Below are positions 25,104-33,778 of a DNA stretch of 64,000 nucleotides, one piece after another. The notes below the pieces were generated by a model. It ran no database searches, was not told the DNA's origin, and was given only the letters and a program-made list of their open reading frames with translations. Position 1 is the first letter of the stretch, and every line of letters begins with the position of its first letter. Both the position numbers and the translations under genes were made by a program. Source of the DNA: JANXSF01 sp043745195 (GTDB lineage: Bacteria; Acidobacteriota; Terriglobia; Bryobacterales; Bryobacteraceae); the NCBI GenBank assembly GCA_043745195.1, contig JAYTTF010000247.1, positions 1 to 64,000 of the forward strand, written 5' to 3'.

Positions 25104-26677
25104 TTTGGTTCCTTGTTTGCTAACCAGATATTTACGATTTCGTGACTACCCACTGTAGCGTGAAGGCGCAGGCGAAGTTCCTTTTTAGTTGTGTCGAAGA
25201 ACCATTGATTTAACCCCATTGCTGATTGTGTAGTGGAGCGCGCGAAGTCAGGACCATCCACCATTTGGACGCGTCCAGGTTCCTCCATGTGATGCAGGAC
25301 CCATTCGTAATCGCGGTCTTTCCTGGTTTCTGATTCAACGCGGTAATAATCCAAAGCTGGGGAAGCGTGCAGTTGGGAAATGAAATCGGCATCTGGTTCC
25401 CATATGAAAAACTCGCCGCCGAGTTTCGGGAAATAGTGAATTTCCGTAGGCCCATTGTCTAACAAAGGCCCAAGAGGAAGCACTGCTCCGTTTTTCAAAA
25501 ACATAGGTACTTGTCCCTCTACGGCTGAGACGTCGATGGTTTGTCTGCCACTAAATCTTTGACCCGATGGAAAGCTGGTCCAGTATCCGCGCGGCAAGTA
25601 CACTGTCCGGCGAATTTGCTTTTCACAAAGCGGGGCGACCAGAATTTCATCGCCTAACATGAATTCATCGCTTCGCTCAAGACCGGCTTTGTCGTCGGGG
25701 AATTGCATTGGTAAAGGGTGAATCATTGGGTACCCCTTGTCCTTGGCTTCTTGCAGATAGGTGATCAGAAACGGGGTCAGTTGTCTGCGCAAGCCAGTTG
25801 CCGGGCTCCATTCTTTGCGATAAACCATGGGGACCAATTGCCCCAGCAATTGCATATTTTCGTCGGGGTAATCGTCCAGGTTTATTGCGGGCACGCGAGT
25901 TCCAGAAAGGGAAGCGTGAACCATAGCTGCAATGGCTTTGCAGGAATCGGGTTGCTTTTCCATTTTCCGCGCGAACTTCGGTAAGCGAGCGGCGGAGCGA
26001 ATATTCACGTCTTCTTCGCCATAATCTACAGAAGATTGCCACTTGGCACGTTCCTCAAAAATGTCTTTTACTGATGGGCCGTAGTGAAAGGAATATTCCA
26101 CGCGATTTTCCCCATCGATGGTGGTGAGAGCAGTGGAAATACTGGAATTTCCAAGATCGAAATGATACTTTCCAGCAGAAGTGAATTCCATTCCGTACCC
26201 TGCGGTGGAAATGAAGAATGGGGTTTGGGAATCGATGAGCATGCCGCGAGCGCCCAGGCGGGAGTCGGTTCTGGGACCGAAGCCGAGGAATTCTTCGGAC
26301 TCTAGAATTTGCCGATTCAATTGAATCTTGCCGCTGTTGTTCAGCGCGGCTTTTGTTTCTTTCAGCAAAAGTTTTTCGCGACCATCGAGAACTTCCAGAG
26401 CCAATGTTGACTCAGTGATTCTGACGATGAGATGTTCCGACCTGAATTCGATAACGCCTTTTTCATTGGTCTTACTAACGGCGATTTCTTCGGATGTACG
26501 GTCTGGTTTGGTTTCAAAGTTCTTGTTCCAAGTTCGATGAAACCGAAATGTTGAGTGGGAAACCCATTCCAATTCGGCGGCACCTGTGAGGACATTAAGC
26601 GAATAAGTGTTTCCTGCGTCCGCCAACTGAACGGCCGATAGAATAGCGAGTGAAAGTTTGAAATTCGCCAATTTCAA
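25100..26677 (-). CDS. GH31-like protein lacking the catalytic core
   Basis: A 525-residue protein with a likely signal peptide (residues 1-22). The N-terminal part is the GH31 galactose-mutarotase-like sandwich (EEFLGFGPRTDSRLGARG, TPFFISTAGYGMEF). The C-terminal part matches the end of the GH31 barrel and its following sandwich (SDEFMLGDEILVAPL, RRTVYLPRGYWTSF, GQVPMFLKNGAVLPL). Between them only ~100 residues remain instead of ~250, and neither the WxDMNE nucleophile motif nor the SGD acid/base motif is present. It therefore cannot be a normal alpha-glucosidase; binding or a regulatory role is possible, or it is decaying. TTG start, overlapping the upstream TGA by TTGA. Confidence 0.72.
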   Translation of the reverse strand: MKLANFKLSLAILSAVQLADAGNTYSLNVLTGAAELEWVSHSTFRFHRTWNKNFETKPDRTSEEIAVSKTNEKGVIEFRSEHLIVRITESTLALEVLDGREKLLLKETKAALNNSGKIQLNRQILESEEFLGFGPRTDSRLGARGMLIDSQTPFFISTAGYGMEFTSAGKYHFDLGNSSISTALTTIDGENRVEYSFHYGPSVKDIFEERAKWQSSVDYGEEDVNIRSAARLPKFARKMEKQPDSCKAIAAMVHASLSGTRVPAINLDDYPDENMQLLGQLVPMVYRKEWSPATGLRRQLTPFLITYLQEAKDKGYPMIHPLPMQFPDDKAGLERSDEFMLGDEILVAPLCEKQIRRTVYLPRGYWTSFPSGQRFSGRQTIDVSAVEGQVPMFLKNGAVLPLGPLLDNGPTEIHYFPKLGGEFFIWEPDADFISQLHASPALDYYRVESETRKDRDYEWVLHHMEEPGRVQMVDGPDFARSTTQSAMGLNQWFFDTTKKELRLRLHATVGSHEIVNIWLANKEPK

Positions 26678-27843
26678 ATTAGAAACAACTCCGTTTGAAT
26701 TTCACCAGTAACGCGAGCTTCCGATTCTCCGACGAACACATTCACCTCTGAGCGGACCCCGAACTCAGGCAAGTAAATTCCAGGTTCGATGGAAAAGCAG
26801 GTCCAAGGAATAATACGCCTGTCGTCGTGAGTTTCCAAATTGTCCATGTTGGCACCGGTGCCGTGAACTTCCTCGCCGATGGAGTGGCCAGTGCGGTGGA
26901 AAAAATATTGGTCCAAGCCGTGCTTGGCGATGAAACTGCGGGTGACATCGTCAACCTGATATCCACAGATGGGCTGGTGAGCGGCTACTGATGTTTTGAT
27001 GAAATCGACTGCGGCGTTTCTGGCACCGGAAACAATTTCAAAAATCCGTACCATTTCGCTGGGCGGATGATCTCCAGAATATCCCATCCAGGTGATGTCG
27101 TAATAAACAGAGCCGGGGGCCTTCAACTTCGCCCAAAGGTCGATTAGCACTAGATCGTTTTGAGCGATGTTCGATGAATTTTCAAAGGTAGGTTCGTAGT
27201 GCGGATTGGAAGCGTTGCTGTTGATGCCGACAATGGGGCCGTGGTCGGTGAACAAACCTTCTTCTTCGAATGCGCGGAGGATAAATTGCTGGGCTTGGAA
27301 TTCGGTGATGGCGGCGCGACCTCGCAGACAATCGCCGATATATTCAAAAGCAGCGCGGCGGACGCGGTCTACTCGCTTACCGGCTTCGAGGTGGGAATCG
27401 AGCTTCGATTGATTCCATTTGGCTTCAAATTCCTGGACAAGATTTGCCGAACTGACGATTTCCAGGCCCAGGCTGCGCACTAGTTCGATGGTACCGGCAT
27501 CAACCATTGCGACATAGGGAATGGCGCAATTCGCTGAATATTGCATAGCTATTCGCTTGGCTCCAGAGGTCAGTTTACGAATGCCGTCAACCTGCGCGGA
27601 CCAACCGGAATATTGCGATTTTTCACCGGGCAGGGCATTAAGCATACCCGCTTCAATTTGATGTACAAGTTTGCGCGGTTCGCCATTGGCTGGAATGAAA
27701 TAATACCAGCGGCGAGTAGTCATGCGTTCAGGAGCGAACTGAAGGACTTTGTAGGCTAGAGGATCACGGCCATGGTGATCGAAAAACAGCCAGCCGTCCA
27801 ATTTTTCTGTACGCAGTGCGCTTTGAATGTCGGCAATATTCAA
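26674..27843 (-). CDS. M24 metallopeptidase (Xaa-Pro dipeptidase-like)
   Basis: A 389-residue pita-bread aminopeptidase that cleaves X-Pro dipeptides or peptides in the cytosol. All five metal ligands are in place: Asp in VLIDLWAK, Asp in YYDITWMGY, His in FHRTGHSIGEEVHG, Glu in SIEPGIYLPEF and Glu in VRSEVNVFV. The N-terminal ~150 residues are the non-catalytic creatinase-N-like domain. The start is TTG, overlapping the transporter's TGA by TTGA. Its coupling to a peptide importer gives a coherent peptide uptake and degradation unit. Confidence 0.92.
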   Translation of the reverse strand: MNIADIQSALRTEKLDGWLFFDHHGRDPLAYKVLQFAPERMTTRRWYYFIPANGEPRKLVHQIEAGMLNALPGEKSQYSGWSAQVDGIRKLTSGAKRIAMQYSANCAIPYVAMVDAGTIELVRSLGLEIVSSANLVQEFEAKWNQSKLDSHLEAGKRVDRVRRAAFEYIGDCLRGRAAITEFQAQQFILRAFEEEGLFTDHGPIVGINSNASNPHYEPTFENSSNIAQNDLVLIDLWAKLKAPGSVYYDITWMGYSGDHPPSEMVRIFEIVSGARNAAVDFIKTSVAAHQPICGYQVDDVTRSFIAKHGLDQYFFHRTGHSIGEEVHGTGANMDNLETHDDRRIIPWTCFSIEPGIYLPEFGVRSEVNVFVGESEARVTGEIQTELFLI

Positions 27844-29294
27844 CGGATTCCTCCCATCATTCGGACTATTGGGCGGGTGAGAAACAACAACACTACCGCC
27901 GAGGCGAGGCCAACCATTCCAACAATGGTGAATAGTTGGGGAATGGGCATGCCATCGTAAACGCCAGCAAGCCGTCCACTAATAAAATTACCTACGGATG
28001 TTGCCATGAACCACAATCCCATCATTAAGCCCACCAGATTGCGGGGTGCAAGTTTGGTCATCGCGCTGAGGCCGACAGGGCTGAGACACAATTCGCCCAC
28101 CGCGTGGAGAATGTAGCAACCGATGAGCCACAGGACACTGGCTTTGACGCCTGGAGCCAAGGTTTTTGCTGCTGCGGCCATTAGGAAGAAACTGAGGCCA
28201 ATAAAAGCAAGTCCAAGAACAAATTTCATTGGCGTTGAAGGGCCGTTGGTTCCCAATTTTAACCAAAGAGCCGCTAGAACGGGGGCGAGAAGAGTCAAGG
28301 CACCGGGCTGGACGAATTGCAGAGCACTAGCGGGGAAATCGAATCCGAACAATTGAGTTGCCGTCTGTTCCTCCGCGAACAAATTCAGGGTGGAACCTGC
28401 TTGTTCAAATGAGGACCAGAAGATGCAGGCGGCAAGAAACAGAATGAGGATAACGCCGAGGCGAAGTCGTTCTTCCTGCGTCCAATCCCCGAAAAAAAAG
28501 AGGCCGCCGAAGGACGCGATTACTGTTACGAGAAGCAGCACTCCAAAGGTGTTGGAAATGGAGATCGCCGTGATTTCGATTACGCCTAGGAAATGCAGTG
28601 CCCCGGTTGCGACGAACGATAAGACCGCCAAGCCGAGCCACTTTTGAAACGTTGCTTGGCTTTCATTTTGTACAGTTGCAGAGGGTTTCATTTCCGGGAA
28701 TTGTTTTGATCCGAACCAGAACTGGACCACACCGGCCATCATCCCAAGCGCCGCTAAGCCGAACCCATAGTGCCAGTTGACGCGCTGACCTACATAGCCG
28801 CAAATGATGGGAGCAATGGTGGCGCCAGTGTTGATTCCCATGTAGAAAATGGAAAAACCAGAATCGCGGCGGATGTCGTCTTGGGCGTAGAGTGAGCCTA
28901 CCAGGGCACTGACGTTGGGTTTAAGCAGGCCAGTTCCGCAAACAATAATCAGAAGGCCAAAGTAAAAAGTATTGAGCATTGGCAGGGCCAGGCAGAGGTG
29001 CCCCAAAGCAATTAGAATACCGCCGAGGAGGACGGCCTTCTTCGCGCCGATTATGCGGTCGGCAATCCAGCCTCCCGGCAAACAGGCAAGATAAACAGTA
29101 CCGGTATAGAGGCCGTAAATGGCTCCTGCTTTGGTTTTGTCGAAGCCGAGGCCGCCACTGGCGACGGGGGCAACCATGAACAGGATGAGGAGCGCCCGCA
29201 TGCCGTAGTAGCTGAAGCGTTCCCACATTTCTGTGAAGAAAAGCGTGGCCAAGCCGCGGGGATGTCCGAAAAACTTAGTATCAAGATCCGGCAT
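27840..29294 (-). CDS. POT/PTR family peptide:proton symporter
   Basis: A 484-residue inner-membrane transporter of the major facilitator superfamily that imports di- and tripeptides with protons. The family signature TEMWERFSYYGMRALL lies at residues 21-36, including the ExxERFxYYG proton-coupling motif. Further signatures are GGWIADRIIGAKKAVLLGG and FSIFYMGINTGATIAP (the PTR-2 motif). About fourteen hydrophobic segments are seen. It starts with ATG three bases after the Wzt-like stop and overlaps the peptidase gene. Confidence 0.93.
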   Translation of the reverse strand: MPDLDTKFFGHPRGLATLFFTEMWERFSYYGMRALLILFMVAPVASGGLGFDKTKAGAIYGLYTGTVYLACLPGGWIADRIIGAKKAVLLGGILIALGHLCLALPMLNTFYFGLLIIVCGTGLLKPNVSALVGSLYAQDDIRRDSGFSIFYMGINTGATIAPIICGYVGQRVNWHYGFGLAALGMMAGVVQFWFGSKQFPEMKPSATVQNESQATFQKWLGLAVLSFVATGALHFLGVIEITAISISNTFGVLLLVTVIASFGGLFFFGDWTQEERLRLGVILILFLAACIFWSSFEQAGSTLNLFAEEQTATQLFGFDFPASALQFVQPGALTLLAPVLAALWLKLGTNGPSTPMKFVLGLAFIGLSFFLMAAAAKTLAPGVKASVLWLIGCYILHAVGELCLSPVGLSAMTKLAPRNLVGLMMGLWFMATSVGNFISGRLAGVYDGMPIPQLFTIVGMVGLASAVVLLFLTRPIVRMMGGIR

Positions 29295-29297
29295 TTT

Positions 29298-30497
29298 TTA
29301 AGAAGACCCCTTTTTCCATTGCACTTCCACTGGCCAGTGAATGACGCCCGCGACATCCTTCGGATCTATGACTGTGATACTCATGCGGTCGTCGATCCAA
29401 TCCTGGCTGGTTCCATCCTGATGTTGGGTAGCAACTGTCAGTGTATATTCTCCACGAGTCAGCAAGCAATTGAACGTGAAATCAACCTCAATGAATTCTC
29501 CGGCTTTCCATGACCCTAAATCAGCTCCCTCCAATTTGGTGTTGGTGCCCCAGACATCAATGCCCAGGCGATTGCGGATCAGTAGGCCGACCTGAGGAGA
29601 TTCCATGTCGCGAATCACTTCGGCTCTAACTCGGATACGGAGAGGCTCTCCATTGGTCACGGATTCGCGGATGCGTCCATCGTTGTCGGTTAACTCCACG
29701 CTGGTAATGCGGCTGGCACCGTCACCGTGGCGATAGCTTCCTACCTTTCCTGGTTCATCGTGCTCGCGGAGTTGGAGTTCGTGGACCAGGCCGACGTACC
29801 GATTCACGACATCGCTGGGGGTGCCGAGTGCCGCTAGTTCGCCATGGATCAAGAGCGCTGCCCGGTCGGCGAGGCGTTTCACAATGCCAAGGTCGTGAGA
29901 AACGAAAAGGATGGTAACTTTGCGGGCCTTCAATTCTTCCAGTTTGCGAATGCAGCGATTGGCGAAGACGGCGTCGCCCACAGCCAAAGCTTCGTCGACA
30001 ATGAGAACTTCGGGTTCGACGTGGATAGCAGTGGCGAAGGCAAGGCGAACATACATGCCGCTGGAATATTCCTTGACGGGGCGATCCATGAAGTCCCCGA
30101 TTTCAGCAAAAGCGGCGATGGCAGGGAAAATTGCGTCGATTTCGCTGCGCTTGATTCCCATGATTTCGCCGTTCAAGTAAACATTTTCACGACCAGTGAA
30201 TTCGGGGTTGAAACCAGCGCCTAGTTCGAGCAAAGCAGCAACGCGGCCTTTGGTTGTGACGCGGCCTCGGGAAGGTTGAAGGATGCCAGCGGCGATTTGC
30301 AGAAGGGTGCTTTTGCCTGAACCGTTGGGACCCACAAGGGCGAAGAATTCCCCCTTTTCCACTCTGATGTTGATATTGCGCAGAGCCCAAAATTCAGTGC
30401 TCCGCTTTTCGGCGAAGAAGGGGATGGCTTCAATCAGCCGGTCGATGGGCTGCTTGTAGAGCGGATAAATCTTTGAAACATGTTGGATTGAAACCAA
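29298..30497 (-). CDS. Wzt-like polysaccharide ABC transporter ATPase
   Basis: ATP-binding subunit of an ABC-2 exporter for O-antigen or other surface polysaccharide. Walker A GPNGSGKST, signature EYSSGMYVRLAFA and Walker B VLIVDEALAVGD are intact. The C-terminal ~150 residues form a Wzt-type carbohydrate-binding sandwich (SITVIDPKDVAGVIHWPVEV), which recognises the polymer end. The TTG at 30497 gives a standard N-terminus (VSIQHVSKIYPLY); an in-frame TTG at 30557 would overlap tgt. No permease (Wzm) is encoded in the window. Confidence 0.86.
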   Translation of the reverse strand: MVSIQHVSKIYPLYKQPIDRLIEAIPFFAEKRSTEFWALRNINIRVEKGEFFALVGPNGSGKSTLLQIAAGILQPSRGRVTTKGRVAALLELGAGFNPEFTGRENVYLNGEIMGIKRSEIDAIFPAIAAFAEIGDFMDRPVKEYSSGMYVRLAFATAIHVEPEVLIVDEALAVGDAVFANRCIRKLEELKARKVTILFVSHDLGIVKRLADRAALLIHGELAALGTPSDVVNRYVGLVHELQLREHDEPGKVGSYRHGDGASRITSVELTDNDGRIRESVTNGEPLRIRVRAEVIRDMESPQVGLLIRNRLGIDVWGTNTKLEGADLGSWKAGEFIEVDFTFNCLLTRGEYTLTVATQHQDGTSQDWIDDRMSITVIDPKDVAGVIHWPVEVQWKKGSS

Positions 30498-30540
30498 GAT
30501 TTCGAGTATAGCTGAGCGATAATAGAAAAGTCCCGACTTG

Positions 30541-31698
30541 ATGCCGCCGTCTTCCACTAAAGCCCTTCGTTTTGAAATCCAGGCTACGTGTCCACATACG
30601 GGCGCGCGTGCCGGCTTGCTTCATACTCCGCACGGAACTATTGAAACCCCTGTGTTTATGCCTGTTGGCACGCAAGGAACAGTTAAGAGTTTGACGCCGC
30701 GACACTTAATTGAAGAACTGGACGCCAAAATAATTCTTTCCAATACCTATCATTTGTACCTTCGCCCGGGGCATGAATTGGTGGCAAATTTTGGTGGGCT
30801 GCACGAATACATGCGCTGGCCTCGAGCTATTTTGACCGATTCCGGTGGATTTCAGGTGTTCAGTTTAAGCAAGATCCGGACTGTTGCCGAGGAAGGAGTG
30901 GTGTTTCAAAGCCACTTGGACGGAAGCAAGCACACCTTCACACCGCAATCCACCGTGGATGTTCAACTCGCTTTGGGTAGCGACATCATGATGGTGCTGG
31001 ACGAATGCATTGAATATCCCGCGACGCACGAACGGACTAAATCTTCTACCGAACGAACGATCCGGTGGGCTCGGCAAGCATTTGAATACCATCGTCAGCG
31101 GCAGGATACCCTAGCAACTAGACACGCTTTATTCCCGATCGTGCAGGGAGGGATGTATGCTGATCTGCGGAAGCAGTGCGCTGAAGAATTGTTGGAACTG
31201 GATGCCGAAGGCTACGCCGTCGGTGGATTATCAGTCGGCGAACCTCGGCCAGAAAGCTTGGCAATGGCAGAATTAACAACTCCCCTTCTGCCCTTCGACC
31301 GGCCAAGATATGTGATGGGTGTGGGCATGCCCGAGGAACTTCCCGAATATGTTGCGCGCGGGGTGGACATGATGGATTGCGTGTTACCCAGCCGCAATGC
31401 TCGAAATGGCTGCCTATTTACGTCTACAGGCAAAGTGCTGATCAAAAATGCCCAGTATAGAGAGGACCATCAGCCTATTGACAGTTCTTGCACTTGCTAT
31501 AGCTGCAAGAACTTTACCCGTTCGTACTTGAGACACTTGTTCCTGGCGCAGGAAATTTTGTACTCAGTACTTGCGACAATACACAACATCCATAGTTACC
31601 TTGACATAATGCGCAAGATAAGGCAGTCTATTCTCCTTGGGGCCTTTCCCGAATTTTTGAAATCGGCCCGTGCCGTAAAACTGGAAGATACTGATTGA
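30541..31698 (+). CDS. tgt: Queuine tRNA-ribosyltransferase
   Basis: Exchanges guanine at the wobble position of GUN-anticodon tRNAs for the queuosine precursor. TIM-barrel protein with TDSGGFQVFSL (about residue 100), the general catalytic GGLSVGEPR loop, and DCVLPSRNARNG containing the nucleophile Asp. The zinc site is CTCYSC with a later His in RHLFLAQE. 385 residues from the ATG at 30541. It is the first gene of tgt-yajC-secD-secF, an arrangement conserved across many bacteria. Confidence 0.96.
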   Translation: MPPSSTKALRFEIQATCPHTGARAGLLHTPHGTIETPVFMPVGTQGTVKSLTPRHLIEELDAKIILSNTYHLYLRPGHELVANFGGLHEYMRWPRAILTDSGGFQVFSLSKIRTVAEEGVVFQSHLDGSKHTFTPQSTVDVQLALGSDIMMVLDECIEYPATHERTKSSTERTIRWARQAFEYHRQRQDTLATRHALFPIVQGGMYADLRKQCAEELLELDAEGYAVGGLSVGEPRPESLAMAELTTPLLPFDRPRYVMGVGMPEELPEYVARGVDMMDCVLPSRNARNGCLFTSTGKVLIKNAQYREDHQPIDSSCTCYSCKNFTRSYLRHLFLAQEILYSVLATIHNIHSYLDIMRKIRQSILLGAFPEFLKSARAVKLEDTD

Positions 31699-32012
31699 CC
31701 TTAGCCTTTTTTTTACAATTGACAGCGCCCAGCGCGAACGTAATGTTGGGATATATTCCAGTTCTTCTGGTATTCGCCATCTTCTATTTCCTGCTGTTCA
31801 TGCCAATGCAGAAGCAGAAGAAGCAGTTGGCGGATATGGTGGCTGGTTTGAAGAACGGTGACACGGTGGTCACCAATGGCGGTATCATCGGTAGTATTCA
31901 AACGATTAACGACGACGACACGCTGATCATTCGCGTGAAGCCTGACAACCTCAAACTGCAAATCGTAAGAAGTTCAGTGTCCAGTTTGTTCAGTGATCGG
32001 GCTGCAAAATAA
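31695..32012 (+). CDS. yajC: Preprotein translocase subunit YajC
   Basis: Small accessory membrane subunit of the SecDF-YajC complex. One membrane segment (about 17-36, MLGYIPVLLVFAIFYFLLF) is followed by the family motif MPMQKQKKQLADM and a cytosolic beta domain with GDTVVTNGGIIGSI. The TTG at 31695 overlaps the tgt stop; GGAAG lies a suitable distance before. An ATG lies further inside at residue 17 but would remove part of the first segment. Confidence 0.93.
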   Translation: MTLAFFLQLTAPSANVMLGYIPVLLVFAIFYFLLFMPMQKQKKQLADMVAGLKNGDTVVTNGGIIGSIQTINDDDTLIIRVKPDNLKLQIVRSSVSSLFSDRAAK

Positions 32013-32040
32013 AGTTTAAGACAGGAAAAGCGCTCTTTTT

Positions 32041-33660
32041 ATGGGTAAGAATCTAACGACAAAAACGATGGTTATTATTGCCATCATTCTGGTTTGCATC
32101 TACGGAATTATTGGACTGCCTAAGTCTAAGGATGAGTTGATAGCCAATTGGAACCAGAACATTAAGCTTGGCTTGGATCTGCGCGGTGGAAGCCACTTGG
32201 TACTGCAGGTTCAAGTCCAGGACGCCTTCAAAGCTGAAGCCGACCGGATTATTGAAGCGTTGAAAGACCAATTCAAAAAGTCTGGGGTTGATTATGCCTC
32301 GATGGATCGTAACGATCCGATGAAGTTGGAGGATGCGGAGACGATTCAGATCAACATCAAGGGCGTAGCAAACGACAAGATTGCGGCATTTCGGGAAGCT
32401 GTGGGTTCTAACTTCGCTGATTGGACTCTGACCTCAGTGAGCGGAAATGATTACCGAATGAATATTAAGCCAACGGCAGCACTCGTGTTGCGGCGCGATA
32501 CGATTGACCGGGCGAAGAACACGATTGAGAATCGCGTGAACGGCTACGGTTTGACGGAAGCAACAGTTCAACAGCAGGGTAGACGTGACGCTGAAAGCGA
32601 AATTATTGTACAAATGCCTGGTGTGGACGATCCAGGGAGAGTTAAGGCTTTATTGCAAACTGCGGCAATGCTGGAAATTACAGGTGTGAAGGACGGTCCA
32701 TTCCCCACGCAGGATCAAGCGTTGGCAAAAATGGGTGGCATCATGCCGCTGGGAACAAAACTGGTGAAGCAAGGATCGCGCCCTGGTGATTCGGGCGAAA
32801 CGTGGTGGTTGGTGAACCGCTCACCCGTTGTCACTGGACGGGATTTGCGGAATGCTCGGCCCAGCCGCGATGAAACCGGTAAGTGGGAAACATCTTTTAC
32901 CCTGTCGCAAGACGGAGGCAGACGATTCGGTGTTTATACCGAGGCGAACATCAACAATAAATTGGCGGTTGTGCTGGACAATCAAACCAGAAGCGTGGCG
33001 ACCATCAATGGAAAGATTGAAGACAGCGGACGCATCATGGGTCAGTTTAGTGAACCCGAAGCCAGCGATCTGGCTTTGATCCTGCGTTCTGGTTCGCTGC
33101 CAGCCGGCATTCTTTATTTACAGGAACAGACGGTTGGACCTTCTTTGGGCGCTGATTCTATTCGGAACGGATTGACGGCAGGCCTGGTTGGAGTAGGACT
33201 TGTGGTACTGTTCATGTTGGTCTACTACAAGAAGGCTGGGATCAATGCGGTATTGGCGCTGATTCTAAATGCAGTCATCCTGATTGCTTGTCTGAGCTAT
33301 TTTGGGGCGGTGCTGACATTGCCTGGTATTGCTGGAATCATTTTGACCATCGGAATGGCGGTAGATTCCAATGTTCTGATTTTTGAACGAATTCGGGAAG
33401 AGTTGAGGGCAGGGAAAGGCGTGATTGCGGCAGTTGACGCGGGCTTCTCAAAAGCGTTTCTAACAATCATTGATACGCACGTTACAACTGTGGTTTCCTG
33501 CGCGTTCCTGTTTGTGTTTGGTACAACGGCGGTTAAAGGTTTTGCTATTAGTTTAGTGATTGGCCTGATCGCTAACATTTTTACGGCTGTATTCGTATCG
33601 AAGGTGATCTTCGATTATGAACTTGGCGGTAAGAAGCAAGTTGAGAGCTTGAGCATTTAG
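32041..33660 (+). CDS. secD: Protein translocase subunit SecD
   Basis: RND-type membrane protein that uses the proton gradient to aid late stages of Sec export. 539 residues. GLDLRGGSHLVLQV lies at 44-57 after the first membrane segment; the large periplasmic P1 region spans about 60-370; the motif GLVGVGLVVLFMLVYY starts a five-segment bundle that contains AVDSNVLIFERIREEL with the conserved Asp. It sits between yajC and secF. Confidence 0.96.
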   Translation: MGKNLTTKTMVIIAIILVCIYGIIGLPKSKDELIANWNQNIKLGLDLRGGSHLVLQVQVQDAFKAEADRIIEALKDQFKKSGVDYASMDRNDPMKLEDAETIQINIKGVANDKIAAFREAVGSNFADWTLTSVSGNDYRMNIKPTAALVLRRDTIDRAKNTIENRVNGYGLTEATVQQQGRRDAESEIIVQMPGVDDPGRVKALLQTAAMLEITGVKDGPFPTQDQALAKMGGIMPLGTKLVKQGSRPGDSGETWWLVNRSPVVTGRDLRNARPSRDETGKWETSFTLSQDGGRRFGVYTEANINNKLAVVLDNQTRSVATINGKIEDSGRIMGQFSEPEASDLALILRSGSLPAGILYLQEQTVGPSLGADSIRNGLTAGLVGVGLVVLFMLVYYKKAGINAVLALILNAVILIACLSYFGAVLTLPGIAGIILTIGMAVDSNVLIFERIREELRAGKGVIAAVDAGFSKAFLTIIDTHVTTVVSCAFLFVFGTTAVKGFAISLVIGLIANIFTAVFVSKVIFDYELGGKKQVESLSI

Positions 33661-33778
33661 ATATTTCACTTCTCAGTTCAAGAATCTATTGGAGTATTAT
33701 TACTTTGACAGAATTGAACGGGAACTCTTAAGGATGAACCGGTGTCTATTGTAGTAGGCGCCTAAAAGAAGACGCTCG

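Noticed and set aside
33705..33710. TTGACA as a secF promoter
   Set aside because: No -10 at suitable spacing; the genes most likely share the tgt operon promoter.
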